Source of the DNA: Dipylidium caninum
Taxonomy: Eukaryota > Platyhelminthes > Cestoda > Cyclophyllidea > Dipylidiidae
Reading direction: 5' to 3'
Length of the DNA stretch: 64,000 bases
Assembly (NCBI GenBank): GCA_017562135.1
Contig: QEYB01001664.1
Location: 124,001-188,000, forward strand
Positions 37,962 through 51,612 of this stretch are shown in pieces. The first letter of the stretch is position 1. The number at the start of each line of letters is the position of its first letter. The position numbers and the translations under genes are program-made. The notes beneath the pieces were generated by a model, which searched no databases, was not told the origin of the DNA, and saw only the letters and a list, made by a program, of their open reading frames with translations.

Positions 37962-37996
37962 GACAATAACAACAACAACAACAACAGCAACAACAG
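37962..37996 (+). repeat. (AAC)n microsatellite
   Basis: An imperfect AAC/AAT/AGC trinucleotide run. On the + strand it lies in an open frame of 89 codons (37869-38138) as a polyasparagine stretch; see findings for the possibility of an exon. Confidence 0.8.
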
Positions 37997-40900
37997 AACG
38001 ATGGATGCCGTCCCCACTGGAAACGAGGATTTATCTCCACCGCAGATGTGTCCAGGTACCGAAAGAAGCCCACAGCCGGCTGACTGTCATAAAATGACAC
38101 TAGCCGCTCCCCATTCCCTCAATTGCTGTACTGATTAGCTGATGAAGCACAAAGTTATGCACTGTTACCATTTGTCCTGGTGGTTGAGTAGGAAAGAGAA
38201 TAGAAAAACGTAGTTTAACTGCATTGTATAGGCGTCTTTTGCGGTTGTTTAATTATGCATTCGCATGTCAAATAAAATGACGCGGTGGTAGATAGAGCAG
38301 TTCCACCATCGGTCTCACCTCTCCACTCTCCTGTTCCCTCACATGTGTGGGCGTTTGTCTCAGACAGAACGTGGAAACCGCCATTCACTGGAAATCAGCC
38401 AACACTATTTATTTGTTATACTGAATTAACATTTGAAGAAGTTACTTGCAAGATAATATTAGTGAAGGCGAGTTATATACGCGCAGGATGAAGTACACTA
38501 CCTTTTCCGGTGTGCATAGCCAGACGGGATTTTATGCGCAAAAAGCTACTGTGTTAAAATCAGACGGGAAAGGAGATCTTCGTGTTACATCAGGGCGTTG
38601 TCTTCTGTGCCCACCATCATAATCTCCTTCCATTGTTCGTGTAATCATGAGGAGGATATAATTTAATCCATTTTTATGCCTAATCACTATACTTTGACAG
38701 ACTCTGCAACTGCAGCATTGCCGGTTATCGTCACAGAATGAAGACCGGAGTAGGCGGCGGGAAATGAACATTACCCTCTGAAACCAAAGAAGGCGAAAAT
38801 CGGAAAGTAAAATGCACTTAGTCCATGGAAAATAAAACAAGCACAATAACGTTACACCTTTAGCATGAGGCAGTTCTAGTTGGTGAATTCTTCAAAGACT
38901 CGAAAACTGAAGGCCCGCTGGAGGACAAAATGAAATTATATTTGCGGACAAAAAAGGTAAGAACACGAGAGCTAGAAAATCATAGAAGGAACGTTAAGGC
39001 TGCTTCACTAGGCACTATCGGGAAAGACACCTTGATGGCTTAATCCACGGAGAACGTTATTATCTGCAGTTCTTGATACGTAAATAGATAAGATAGAAGA
39101 AACAGTTTGCAGTTCCTTTCGTTTTTATTTATTACTTCTTCTTAGGAAGGTAACAATGCCCTTATTGCTCTCTTACTTCGATCAAACCGTTTTTTTTAAT
39201 TGCGAAGTTATGTTATTCTCGTTCTGGAGGTTTCCGCATGGGAATATTTTTCACTGTCACCTTGATTAAAATCGTCACTTGGGACCTGTTAGAAGTAAGG
39301 ATGAGGCCTCCAAAGTCCCCAATTGGTTCCTTTCCCGCGACCCTTTCAACCAATAATTTTGTTCCGGTTCTCCGATTGGACCAATCTGTTTAGCACTCTC
39401 GATTTGGTGTACCCGATTCAGCCTCAATGAGTCAGATCAGATCGCCATTATTTAAATAATACTGATGTGCCTGATTAAATCTGCATGCCACCGGACTCAT
39501 GTTCTTCCCGTTAAAAGCTAGTCCCAGGTGATAATATCGTAATAGACATGCCGCGGTTTGATTTATTTGGGGAGATCAAGCAAACATTATCCCCAACAAC
39601 GCCACGGATTTGACTTTGAGCGCAGACAGGAGTCAGAGAGACGCTGGGGCGAGCTCCTGGTAATACTCAGGTGATCATAGGGCACTTTCTCAAATTGCCA
39701 CCTGGATCGAGCTACCTTCTGCCATCATGAATGTCGCCCCAGAGTTCAAAGCATCAAGACTTCAGGATGTGTGGCGTCTAATTATTGCCAGACCCCATCT
39801 GCTTCGAGCGTACTTCAAAGGCCTCAATTATCAGTTTACTCTAGACTCCAGGCAATGTCCTAAAACGCAACCGATCCGCAAGCCAAAGGAGAAAAACGTG
39901 ACATTTCTTTCATCCTGGCACACACGGTTCTATGTGTGTGGCAAAAAAATTTAATCACTTAACACCTTCCATGGCAATTTTAAAGAAACCAAAATTTCAT
40001 AGTTTTGGAAGTTCCATGGTGAGGTCTTAGTCGAATTTTGTATTATTATCGAAACTTCTGCTGGAAAGCACTTAACTGTCACACAACTGTTGACTCCCCT
40101 TTTCTTAACTCCTAGTCTTGTTCCACCACATCAACATGAATGTAGATTTCGGCTTTTACTTACTCTCAAACAACAAATACTTCGGGCCTCCAAACATAGG
40201 ACAACATGACTGAAATCGGTGGATCGTTGCTGGAATGAGGACCCTCGTCGGGACGGCCACGACTTCAGATGCGAAAGCTCGAATTACCAAAACTGCAAAA
40301 TTATTTCACGTCGGTGAATTATTTAAGAGAGGAAAATTGTCCGAAGTAGACTTTGCCCTAGTTCTTCGGCAGAAAAACATGAAGACCTATTTGATTTACA
40401 GACTTAGAGCGATAGGCGACATTCATTTCAATCGCGCTCTTGTCTCGTCCATTTACATGCTTCCGACCATGAGACAATGCCATTTATCAAAATGGTTAAA
40501 TCACTTTCAAAACTTCTCACCTATCTCAACAGAATTTTTTACCGCCTTCCAATGGAGTTAACTGATGGCGATAAATTTTTGGCATCTTGGGAGGTGCCAG
40601 TAGGCGGTCGTTCAGGCCATCTAATGCGTTTACCCCATACTCGTCCCTCTAGTTGCTGGGCTAATGACCTCCAACCGTTGCAGTTACACCATCGCTTTCG
40701 GTACGGTCATCTTTTACTCTCATTCCTGTGAATCATTGGTGTAGTCAAGGCCAATTCTTCATCATGGCAACGTCATTTCATGTGCTTTTTATTGATTATT
40801 TAAGAGTCATTAACATTGAATATGTGTGTTCGATTGTTCATCAGAAATCGATACTTCATTTTATCCCACAATCTCAAGAGACACTATTTTCACTCCATTT

Positions 40901-43900
40901 TGTTCATTTGTTTGTAAATATCGAAAAATTCAGTCAAAGTGTCTATTTATTCGGCGTCAAGAAATGAAGGGATTTTTGTTCCGGGCATACGACAATATCA
41001 CAAAAATGTTTTTTATGTGTGTGTGGAAAGATACATCCCGGTCGCGAGGTCAAAGGTTACGGACAGTTAGGTGTAAAGGCGAAGAAACACCCGACTTAGG
41101 GCACTTCTTTCATTCTAACACTCAGTGGTGCGATCGGGGCTACTGGAAGTCTCGAAAGCGGTTGAAACTTGAGCAAGAATATAAAGGCCAAACTCCTCAG
41201 TGGACCGTCGGCGTTGGGTGGTCGGGATTGGGACTTGAGACAGTTCACATAACTTGCCCACTTTTGGGCAAAAATAACATTTTTCAATGTATGAGTGAAA
41301 TAGACAATGACAAGGTAACAAAATTTGTAGAATGAGTAAACGCGAGCGCCATTCCCACTTTATCCCACTGCACCGGCCTTGTGTGATGCCTTGTAAAGTG
41401 GCCGAAAATCAAGTCAAAAATGACTTCATGTAAGCATCTTTCGGGATCTGAGTGAGGTAGCTATATACTCAGCTAATTGTAGAATAGTCTGGACAGTGAG
41501 AAGAAAAAGTATCATGAAACTATAACAAAAAGGGCTTTTTTGTTCAATATTTTAACTACCCATGACGGTGGATTAAAGTGGAACGGGGGAAGATGAGAAA
41601 TGAATTATTTGAGGCAAATAAGACCGTAAGCGTTACTCATCCACAGGTGCTTTGGCAACTTCACAATTGAAGGCACTGAAGTGGCAAGTTTCGGCGCAGA
41701 TTTTCATCTAGCTGAATCCAAACACTCCTCAAAAATAACATACGCAGAGCGAGTGATTGATGTGGTAATGTTACCCTCGATTAATTTTGTGCGTTACTGC
41801 ATGAAACATTGTTAATATGTGACATGTGCTCATAAAACACAACATAATTAAACCTATTCTCCTATTTCAATGGCTGTGAAGGGCCGAGGGTGTGAAACGC
41901 CCGGCATTCTCCTTCGGCTCGGCAGTAAATCTCCCGTAGTCATCGTATCAGTTGCGTCATCGGGCAAACACTTCACCTTGACTGACTACATTCATTCTTA
42001 CACGTGTTAGTCATAAAAAATTGGATAGCAGTTTTCGACATTTAAGAGGACACAGGTTGATGCCGTCCGCCCATAAAACAGTGAACAACTCGGGGATGGA
42101 GTCGAGGAGATCTCTAAGTAATTGGGCCATAAAACATCTCTTCTCGGTGGTGTAATTCGTCAGAACTTTAAAAGACATCCGCTAATTCGATGTGATGGGG
42201 CATGCATAGCCCAAAAAAGGATGTGTTCTCTTCAACCAACTTATGTTAATACGTTGTTGTTATGGGCATGTCAAGACAGCCAACCTATCGGTGATCTCAA
42301 TCCGATTTATTTGCGCCCCAAGACTTAGTTTGTACTAATGGCAGACGACACACTCACTCAGAATAGCATGATATAATTTTACACATGTACCGTCCTGTTC
42401 TACAGTCATGAAATGACTCGGAAACCTGCGGCGGTCATTACGCTTCACCCCGCTAGGCCTCATCTAGGGCTCGTTTGCTTTCTAACGGTTGGATTATACT
42501 TTCGTTCTCCCCAACCACAAATGCTAATATGTTAAGACAGCACTTAAGTTACTTGCGGAGAATCTCCTCCCACCTTCTTAGGAAGCCAAACATAGGAGAG
42601 GTGAGAGTGAAGTCAGATAACAACTCTTAAGAAAGTGGATGAGAGTTTTTTAACATGACTAACCAGGAAAATTATGTTCCATTGTGCACGATAACAGTCA
42701 ATTCCGAATTCTCTTCCACTTTTAAACGGACCTTACATCTTACCTTATATGAACGTGGAAGTGTGAGACTCATTGAGAAAATCAGAATTTACTGAGAGAG
42801 GCGACAATAAAACTTTACCTGACTCATTCATATTGCCGCAAGTGAAGACATTAGTTAGATGTAGGAAGAAAACATCGAAAATTGTGCGCTGATCTGTTAA
42901 GAATGCTAATAAAAGTGACAAGAGGAAGAATTGTACTTGTGAAAAGAAGAACAGTAAGTTTAATCAAAAGAATTTTAGATATCGCTTTGAAATGCATCAG
43001 CAAAGATCCATAAATGTTCAAGGGTGATGAAATATGACCCACACAGCGCAGCCTTCCAAGCTGGTCAAATGCGAAGAATTAATTTTTTGTTTCCATCCAC
43101 CTACCTCCCAGTGTTTTGTGCCTCCGCATACCCTATCAGTGATAAGGTTACACGAAAATCAAACTTACTACTGTTCAATAATTCATCCAAACTATATTTT
43201 GCAATTTTCTTTCTTTTATTGGTTTCACTACTTAAATCATTATATGTACTGCATTATCTACTCAAACCAGAGATCAAATTTTGATCATCCCACATCGTCC
43301 TCCGTACTTACTATATCCCAAACGAGTCTCTCAAACTATTGGCTAGAAGTGACATCCAATCACACACGGAGGTGTGTTTATCCAATGAGTGTTCCCCTTT
43401 AGGCTCACGCCTAGCCTGATGTAAGTGTATTGTAGCGTTCAATTCAGAAAGCAGAAATAATTTCTTCTCTCCGTCTCCTTAGATTCCTCCAACTTGGAGG
43501 ACTACCTCCACCATCCAACGCGGTTTCTTGGATTACTCTCCTCACCGTGGCTTCAATGAAGCTTGCAACTTAGGTGAGTTTTCGCCATACTTCCATCATA
43601 ATCACTTTAACCGTTTTCGTGGAGGACGTAAATGGCGCTGTCTACCTACCTCCACATTTTCACGAAATTTCTCAGTGAGACACTGAAATACCCTAACGAT
43701 GATGCTTGATACCAGGCACATCTTCTTTGGTGGCAGTGGTCTGAGTCGGAAAAGTTTTGCGCACTTGCAGGATAAACAACAAAGGAAGTACGCACTTTTT
43801 AGTGCACTGTAGGCAGCTGGATTTACTGCCTTTGTGACAAGCTATGTATTTCATTAGGAGACGTACATAAAGGGAAATGTTGTTGCAATAAAAAAGGCCA

Positions 43901-45555
43901 GGTCAATTGAGTGGGGCATAAAGGTGGATATTAAAGTGAGTCCATGATTTCCAACACGGTAGTTTAGGTCTTGAAATTCGGTATAGGCGTGACCACCACA
44001 CATGGAGATGAATCCATTTCGCATGTCAATAAAGCTCTTTTACATAAACCCACTTTGTGATTGATTGCGCCCCACATCTTGTTGGTTACATTTAATAAAC
44101 TTGTGGATCAATTTAAATAATATTACCAGAAGATTGAAATAACTTTGACCAACGTGAAACGACTTATAAAAGCAAGATTATAAGCCGTGTCTCAGAATGA
44201 ATTTACACATTGGCAAATCAGAGAGTAACGTAGGTAAAAAGATCTTACCGCTCTCACCAACCTACTTTGAAGTTAACTGTTGAATCAAGAATAAAAATTT
44301 TCCCGTAAATGTTGACTATCTTGCTAACAATGCCCCTTTTAGGCGTAGTTGAATGAATTAAGAGTTGAGCCTTTCACCAATGCGTAGTGGCGCAGTTAAT
44401 CTGCCCCACACCCAGTCTCGACGATATTAGCCAAATAAACATCTTTTTTTGCGAACAAGGCAGCTCACAGTGGTATCTCCTCTTGTTCCCTAATCCCCCG
44501 CTTTATCAGCCGCAGTTCGCATGACTTATCGCCACACCCAATCTGTCCTGATGAGCCTGTTGGGCGGCGAAGCCGTGGAGAGATATTTGCGCAGTTCAGT
44601 TCCTCTGGGCTTCACACTCTTCGCATCTGCGTGATTTATGGATGGCAAGTTTGGGCTAGGGAACCGAGTGAGAGGCCAGATGCAAGTGGAGGCGAAGGAT
44701 GAGTTTAACCTAGCTCCTGATATTTGACCACGATCAAATTTCTCCAGAATACATGTTTTTTTCTTTCTTGCCCCGCTCCCCCCCCTCCTTCCCCCATACT
44801 TTCATTTCCAACAATGCCAAACAGGACCGCCTTCAACACTCGACTTGTCTGCTTCTCGTCGTCATTCCACTTTATCGATTGGTCTTCAAAAGGCACACAC
44901 ATTGTGCGCCACTTCCCCTCCTCTTTCTCTTTCTCTCGCATATCCACACACACTCCTTTATGCATGCATTCACTTTGTGTCCCCTAATTTTGTCTCTCAC
45001 GCGAGTAGGCAGGGAAGGGACAAACAGAATGTCCAGATCGTTGCATAATTTATGCACCGCTCTCTTGTTTTAATGCACCGAACCTCATCCTTTCTTTGGT
45101 AAAAAACTTAGTTATAGTGTGGTGAAATTAAACCTCGACATGTATTTGCCTTCATATACACATATATATTATGTATATATGTGTGTGTAGATTACAGTCA
45201 CTCAAGAGGAGAACGAAGTCGGAAAATGAAATTCCCCAGCACGAAAGGGGTGTGAGCCAACACGGCAACACAAGGCGGGCTGTAAGAAACAAAGGATTTT
45301 GCCGACACACACAAGCGCAAACCTTCTTCACCGTTTTTTTTACTTCCCGAGGAAACGCGTGTAACTAGATGTTTTGATCGTGATGATTTATCACAGCTAC
45401 ACGGTGGTAGGAAAAGCATTCAACAAGTTAACATGTTATTCTACTTCAGTAATAACGTCAATACAGTTGTTGTTAGCTTGGTGACATGAGAGGTTCCGCC
45501 TATCTGGTACTTTGTCTCTATTCTATCATTAACTCTTTCCCACTCGCTCCCTCTG

Positions 45556-45575
45556 TCTCTCTCTCTCTCTCTCTC
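45556..45575 (+). repeat. (TC)n microsatellite
   Basis: Ten CT dinucleotides in a row, flanked by more pyrimidine-rich sequence. Confidence 0.85.
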
Positions 45576-46449
45576 ACTGTCATTAGTTGATAAACATCAT
45601 AGAAAGCGCGAATTTGCCTTTATCCTACTAGCATTCCATCCCCTTTTTTGTGAGCGAAACCTCTGCAACCATCGATCACTGTCACTTCAAAATTAATGGC
45701 TAAATTGTTTACTTCCCTCATGTGCATTTGTTGTTGTTGCCTCTTCCTTTTTTCTTTTCTCGCCTTTTCAATGAGAAAATCGTTTAAAATTCGAGTCTCT
45801 CGGCTCTCCACCTTTCCTTTCCCTCCGCCGCACCAAACTCTCCTCCTCGATGTCTATAATTATGATGTTTCTCAGTGAAGGGAAATCTTTTCTTCTTGCG
45901 AGTAGACAAATGAGAGTTGACTATAAACTTGTGGTAAGCCACGTTCATCTCGAAGGAACACCTCGAATCGCCGACTTAAGGTGTAACGAGGGATACCCCA
46001 CCTAAAAGAGTGGGGCAAACCAGACCTGAAGAGTGGACGAATTCTTTGATCCTTCCGTCCAATCATATTTTCTCCGTTCCCAACCCACTTTGATGATATT
46101 CAGCGGTGTGGGAACTATAGTATATTCACACTAGGAAACCTAATTCCAAATTCATTAAAAATTGCATCCGAGTCAGCCTGAGATAATTGGTTAAACTAAC
46201 AGTAAATTTGATAAAAGACCAACTTAGCCTCATTTTTTCGTACATCTCCCTGTACAGGTGAACGGAGGGTATTTTAAAACACCTTCGTAAATGAACGCCA
46301 ACCCATATCACTTGCGTGTTAAGTCTCCCCAGCTCGAGGGTAATTAACAACTCCACTCTGGTTGAGATGGAGGAAGGAGGCGGAGAAGGCGGAGGACCAA
46401 GAAGGGAAAAGTGTCACGCAACTTCAACTCTGTCGAATCCGTAATCGAT

Positions 46450-46900
46450 TGAGACAGTTCTGAGAGCGGAAACAGGAGCCGCCCAAGGGGGCGCCTACCC
46501 ACCCACAAAGCCGTGTAAAGATGAAATTTCACATAAGTGGAACATGGTGCAGAACAGCACGTGCGGGACGTGCACAACTGTCCCTGAGTGCGAGTGTGTG
46601 CTTGTGGATCGCTCGGTCTGGCTGCCCTGGCATCCCCCTTGCGTCCTCCCCCTCCCCCCCCTTTCTGCCGCCTCAACATCTCAGCGTGTGGTCGCCGTGC
46701 CTGCGCCGGTGCGCACGTACGGCCACCTGGGTGGTGATTAGTCATCGCTCGTTTGGTGCGGCGTCCCCGCCCGCCAGCCCGCCACCCCGTCGGTCACCCC
46801 CTTCGCCCAGCGGTCATTGATGTTTGAGGGTCCAGGGCCAACAGGGGCAGGTTAGGATGGACGGGCAAGTGGTGTCGGCTACAGAACTCGTCCGCAGAAG
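46450..46900. other. GC-rich, CpG-containing block in the desert
   Basis: A block of about 450 bases that is clearly richer in G+C and CpG than its flanks, with open frames on both strands (for example 46344-46745 reverse, 133 codons) that are typical side effects of high GC and are not conserved-looking. It lies about 6 kb upstream of the LRR-Ig gene. It could be a promoter or first non-coding exon; I cannot assign a function. Confidence 0.4.
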
Positions 46901-47850
46901 AAGACGAGTAGGTCTTACTTTAACTCTTCTTCCTATGCCATGACATTTTCGCATGAATTCCTCTACCCCGTGGTCCTTCCGGCCGCCGGCACTCCAGTGG
47001 AAGAGGTTGATACCATCATCACTTGGCGCACACACCTTCCGTATTTGTTCGTACAAGTTACCACATATGACGACTGCGTGTGGATATTAGGTAGCACTCA
47101 GCTCTTTCGTAAAGTAGGCTACTCCAGGTGTCTAACTGACACATGATTTCTGACACCCAATCCCAAAGTGGGGATGATAATGTCTTAAATATTTCCTTCC
47201 ACATTAGGGTATTTTTCACCGATATGAGGTGAAGTGGCTTGAAATCGAGATAGAAATCTGAGCTGCAAACGAAGTTGCAGTAACTCCTCAGAATTGAAAA
47301 AAAAATTACTGCTTAGTCGTGAGAAAGAAGGAGGGATTAGGAAAGCGGAAATGTGTCTAGGAAATCCTCCCAAACTTTAAATGATCCTTTATACCGACCA
47401 GTCTTTTGGGATAGGATCAAGAATGAAATTTGAATTACACAAGCATGCCTTGATCGACTTAAAGCAATTTTAACACTTCCTGAACAAAAGTCTCATTTTT
47501 TAGTGATAAGAAAAAACTTCAAAATAACCGTGAATTCTATTTTTGTTGCTCTTATTATCTCCAGTGGTAATTTGGCTTTCTATCATGTGCATTAAATTAA
47601 TAGGGCATCGAATTAGTCACGCAACGTGATAAATTAAACGAACTTTTTTTTCGAACAGAAACGCTATACAAAATATGCTAAATATTTTAGCTCGGTGTGC
47701 AAGTTCTACAATTAAGCGCCTTTCAGGTAACAGGCGATTACAAGGAACTTCTAGAATTATATCAAATCCACTTTAACTCCTCTCCGGCTCGACATATTTT
47801 GCGAAACCACAGATAGCTGTTTTTCGAGGCATCGATGAGAGAGAAATAGG

Positions 47851-47874
47851 GAGAGAGAGAGAGAGAGAGAGAGA
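47851..47874 (+). repeat. (GA)n microsatellite
   Basis: Twelve GA units in a row. Confidence 0.85.
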
Positions 47875-48453
47875 AATATCAGGCTTTTTAGTTAAGATAT
47901 TCCCTAATCAAACACGATGTCCACAAACATTAAATGATTAATGAACTGTGGTCGTAAAACATGTAATCAAATGATAATATAGAAATGAGACACCGCATAA
48001 CTTGGCTCTGCGTCGTTACGAGTTCGTGAGAGTCTACGCCATTCTAATTGCAACGATCCAGCTGACCACTGACTGTATCGCAATCATCAAATGCATATGT
48101 GCGTAGTCACACGTCCATTTGGCCTTAAGTTGGCTAAGAAACTTTGTACTCCACAGAAGATGAATTTGAAGTCCTGCCGGGTCATTAGAAATCGCTCTTT
48201 TATTAAGTGTTTCTCTACGACTTGGCTATCCTATCAACTGGAATTAGACAGAGATTGGGAGTAAAGTAGCAGAATTTGCGTGAATTTGCCTAACATACAT
48301 TCGAGCGTGCCCTCGATACTCCGACCCAACCCATCCCATGCGCACCCTCCTTTCACCTTAATGACTCGAACAGTCGACAGCCTGTGCTTGTGTGTGCGTG
48401 TATACCATTTCGATGAGCTGTAAGATCGGTGACCCTGCATATAGTTCCTCGAC

Positions 48454-48477
48454 CCCTGCCCTGCCCTGCCCTGCCCT
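48454..48477 (+). repeat. CCCTG pentanucleotide repeat
   Basis: Four consecutive CCCTG units, ending CCCT, in a C+T-rich stretch. Confidence 0.8.
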
Positions 48478-49738
48478 TTCCGTTCTGTTCCGTCTCGCCC
48501 CGCCACGTCCCTCTCCTCCATCATTCCTTCACCTCCCTCATTCGCCTTCAACGGTGCTAGACACAGCGGTAGGTTGGGTGACGTCTGTAGTTTTTACGAC
48601 GTCGGCAGTTGGGAATCTGCAGAGGACATCAGTAAGTGGAAGTAATCTTCTTCATTGGCAAAGGGGAGGAGTTAAAATAGGGGGAAATAGGTGCCTTGTG
48701 TGTGTTTCTACACAGTGCTAAATTGTGAAGGACCAAAAACTGCAGTTGATTTTCTTTTCTTATGCCAATCCTGAAATGACCGAGGGGATTATGTAACCCT
48801 CCCCTTCCTGTGCCCCACCCGCACCATCCTCCCCATAATGATGGGTTTGGCTTCTACCGCCTCTGACTAGCTTCTGCTACTGCTACAACCCCACTCCATT
48901 TTAACTCCTTACTTACTCCTAACTTGTTTAGGCAAATCACTCATTTTCACGGTGTAGGAGTGTTGTAATCAGGTTCTAGCCGTTTTGAATTGCTTCGAGG
49001 TGAATTAGAAACAAGTTTTAGATTTCAGGCTCCAGCTTTACCAGTCTAACAAAAGGGATGGAGTGTGACCGAGAAGGCCACACTTAGTGACGCAATGGCC
49101 AACTATTTGAATTTATTCTGACTCTGGGCATTTAACTTACAACTGTCTGGTGGTGCGAATTTAAAGTATACCCACAATATCATTCTATGTGCCTCCCCTG
49201 GGGAATTGAAGTCATCGTGTAGCGATTTTCATCGTGTTTCCAAAAATTGTCCCTGTCAATTGGGATAGGAGTCCGGGGAGTAGGAAGGAAAGCGAGAAAG
49301 AGAGAGAGCGAAGGCGAGAGAAGAGGAAGAGGAAGAGCGTTAGGGCCGTGGAGGAAAATTCCATTTTCTTCGCATGAAAGCCATTGTTTTGTCCCACCGA
49401 TGACTTGATGATGTGTCTGCGCCTGACTCATCGAAGTTTGGAAGATTGTGTTGGAACAAAAAACAAAAGCGGAAAAAAGGTGCAACAATTTATGCGAAAA
49501 CGAAAAAATATGAACGGAATCACCTTAATTCAATACAGTTGAAGGCACTCCGTGGCTAATCTGAGAGGAGAGTTAAAAAGTGGACAAGAATAATGCCATG
49601 AGGTGTGTAGTGGCAAGAGTGGCAATTTCTAAAGGTGTACGACTAAATTAGGCTCCACATGACACCACGAAGTGACTAACATAGTGCCACAGGCATGGGA
49701 GATAACGCCCTGACATTGACTAACATTGTGCTGCCTAC

Positions 49739-49754
49739 TAATCACAAGTGATTA
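49739..49754. promoter_or_regulatory. Palindromic site TAATCACAAGTGATTA
   Basis: A perfect inverted repeat with 7-base arms and an AA centre (TAATCAC AA GTGATTA). It contains an NK2-type core (CAAGTG) and two homeodomain-like TAAT ends. A regulatory role is inferred from motif form only. Confidence 0.3.
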
Positions 49755-51382
49755 CATCTTAATAGACTCTAAGTTGAGAGTTGACTTAACGATGATTAGA
49801 CGCGGAGAAAAGGTGGGTTTCTGGGGCGAGAGGATGTGAGAGTGACTACCATACTGGCTAATTCAATTATTCACCATGTTGCATGGACGAGGATATCTTG
49901 CCGACACATTGACGGGAGGACAGTTCTATGACCGGGCTTCGTGTTTAATTAGGTCAGGCATGACAGCGCGATTAAGCCCATCCTGACGTCGGGCTGTGAT
50001 GGTCTCGGCCCCGCTATTATCCACTTACAATGGAGGGAGTGCAAGGAGGACGACCGAGGGATATTATCTCTTCTGGGGCCTCTTCCTCCTTCCTGTGTGA
50101 AAGTCTACTTGTAGTAGTGGTGCCAAATTGGGCAGGGAATAAAGTAGTGTTCAACCTCTAGATTACATCCTTTTTTCCTCACTTTCATTGTCCACCTTTT
50201 AGATGATTTATTAAATGCCCTTTTGTCGTAATTCGCCCTCTCGATCTGACATTAAATTAACACATTTTTTTGTTCAAATTACACACACGCGCACGAATGA
50301 ATGAATGCGGGCGTAGTTTTTTTTCGCTTTCATTTTGCATGCCCATCGTCCACCGTCTAGCCGCGAACATCTAAGTTGGAGCTCCAAAGGGGACATTTGA
50401 TGGAGTGCAGTAGTCTGTCAGTGCAAAATAAAGCCCCACCTCCCTCTTCTCCTGTCTGTTCCTTAATATGCCTTCGCTCTTATCAAAATCGGTCCGCAGT
50501 GCACAGTGGACTCAGCATGGCGATAAAAATTTCATTCACCTGCAACCCACATGCCCTTGGGATTTTGTGCCTGCGACGACTGTCTTTTCTCGCGTTTCTC
50601 TCGACTCCCGGACGGCACCCTTTCCTCTTCATTCCTCTACATCTTCATGGTAGTTCTCACCGTCTATCTGTGAAATAATCTACAAGTCGCTGATTACTTC
50701 AAAGCCCCGCACCGGGCAAGGTGCCCTTCTTTCGTCTTATCTTTTTTTACTTTTCGAGCGCACTGGTAAAATTAATGTGGTAACCTTCCTTTTTTTAATT
50801 CTCGTCTTAACTTTCACATCCTTCCAAATCGCCACAAACGGACTCTATGTTCATCTCATTGGTGCATCGCGGTTTGATCAACTGCAGAATTACACGCATA
50901 TCCTCATACAGGTGTAGTCATTCTCCAGACAGTCCAATTAATTATGCCAGACGACTTGACATTACACCATTTATCAAGTCTCCTTGTCGAGGCTGAGCCA
51001 AATGACTGAGCTTGGTGCGGAATATGAAGAAGAAGAAAAAAACAAAAAGAAATAAGAAAACGGTGGAGATTGGGAAAAAGAAACAAAAACTAGCCGAAAG
51101 AGGGAGGATGCAATCTTGACGAATGCCTCCCTGGCATTCTTCTAACCGCTCTCGCTTCCTCTCACTCTCTCCTCCTCTCTCTTTTCAGTTGATCCACATT
51201 GCGGCGTTTCGTTGAAGACAACATTTCTCTCCCGGGAGCTTTTAACATCTGGCATTAAACCTTCAGGTTAATGTGCTTTTATCATCAGGAGTAGGAGACG
51301 GAGGCAGCGACTCCCACCCTTTGTGTGCCGCATTAAACTTGACTAGAGACTTAAACATCCTTTGAAGAGGTTCACCATGGGC

Positions 51383-51404
51383 AGAGAGAGAGAGAGAGAG
51401 AGAG
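51383..51404 (+). repeat. (GA)n microsatellite
   Basis: About eleven AG/GA units, followed by more interrupted GA-rich sequence. Confidence 0.85.
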
Positions 51405-51612
51405 TGAGAGAACGAGAACGAGAAAGGGAGAGAGTTTGTTTACACATTAGCCAGGTGAAACAATTCTCACGACTCGCATTAATGTCTTCCCAAAACTGAT
51501 TGCACAATAAACAAATGCACAAAAGTCGGCGTTTTGTAGCTCTTCTACATTTAGTCATTTGAGCCATCGTACAGAGTATCTCGGAGGCAGACTATTCCAG
51601 ACAGAAGGCCAA

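Larger units (their letters stand above)
27471..46449. other. Gene desert, left part
   Basis: About 19 kb in which all open frames are short (up to 169 codons), lie on both strands at random and show no recognised family; the longest, 40826-41335, is within what chance allows in a window this size. Contents seen: GAT and AAC trinucleotide repeats, a G11 run at 34281-34291, a CT microsatellite and an alternating AT/GT tract near 45161-45188. A segment at 30690-30780 has three ATCGAT sites and a TCF-like TCAAAGG. Function, if any, is probably regulatory or non-coding RNA. Confidence 0.5.

Noticed and set aside
37962..37996. AAC-repeat and other evenly spaced runs as a CRISPR-like array
   Set aside because: They are plain microsatellites without spacers, in a eukaryotic genome.
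40826..41335. The longest unassigned open frame on the + strand (169 codons) as a gene
   Set aside because: In a window of this size and composition one or two frames of this length are expected by chance, the composition is odd, and no motif or splice context supports it.
46344..46820. Overlapping open frames on both strands in the GC-rich block as genes
   Set aside because: High GC removes stop codons on both strands; the translations are low-complexity (Pro, Arg, Gly, Ser) and show no family signature.
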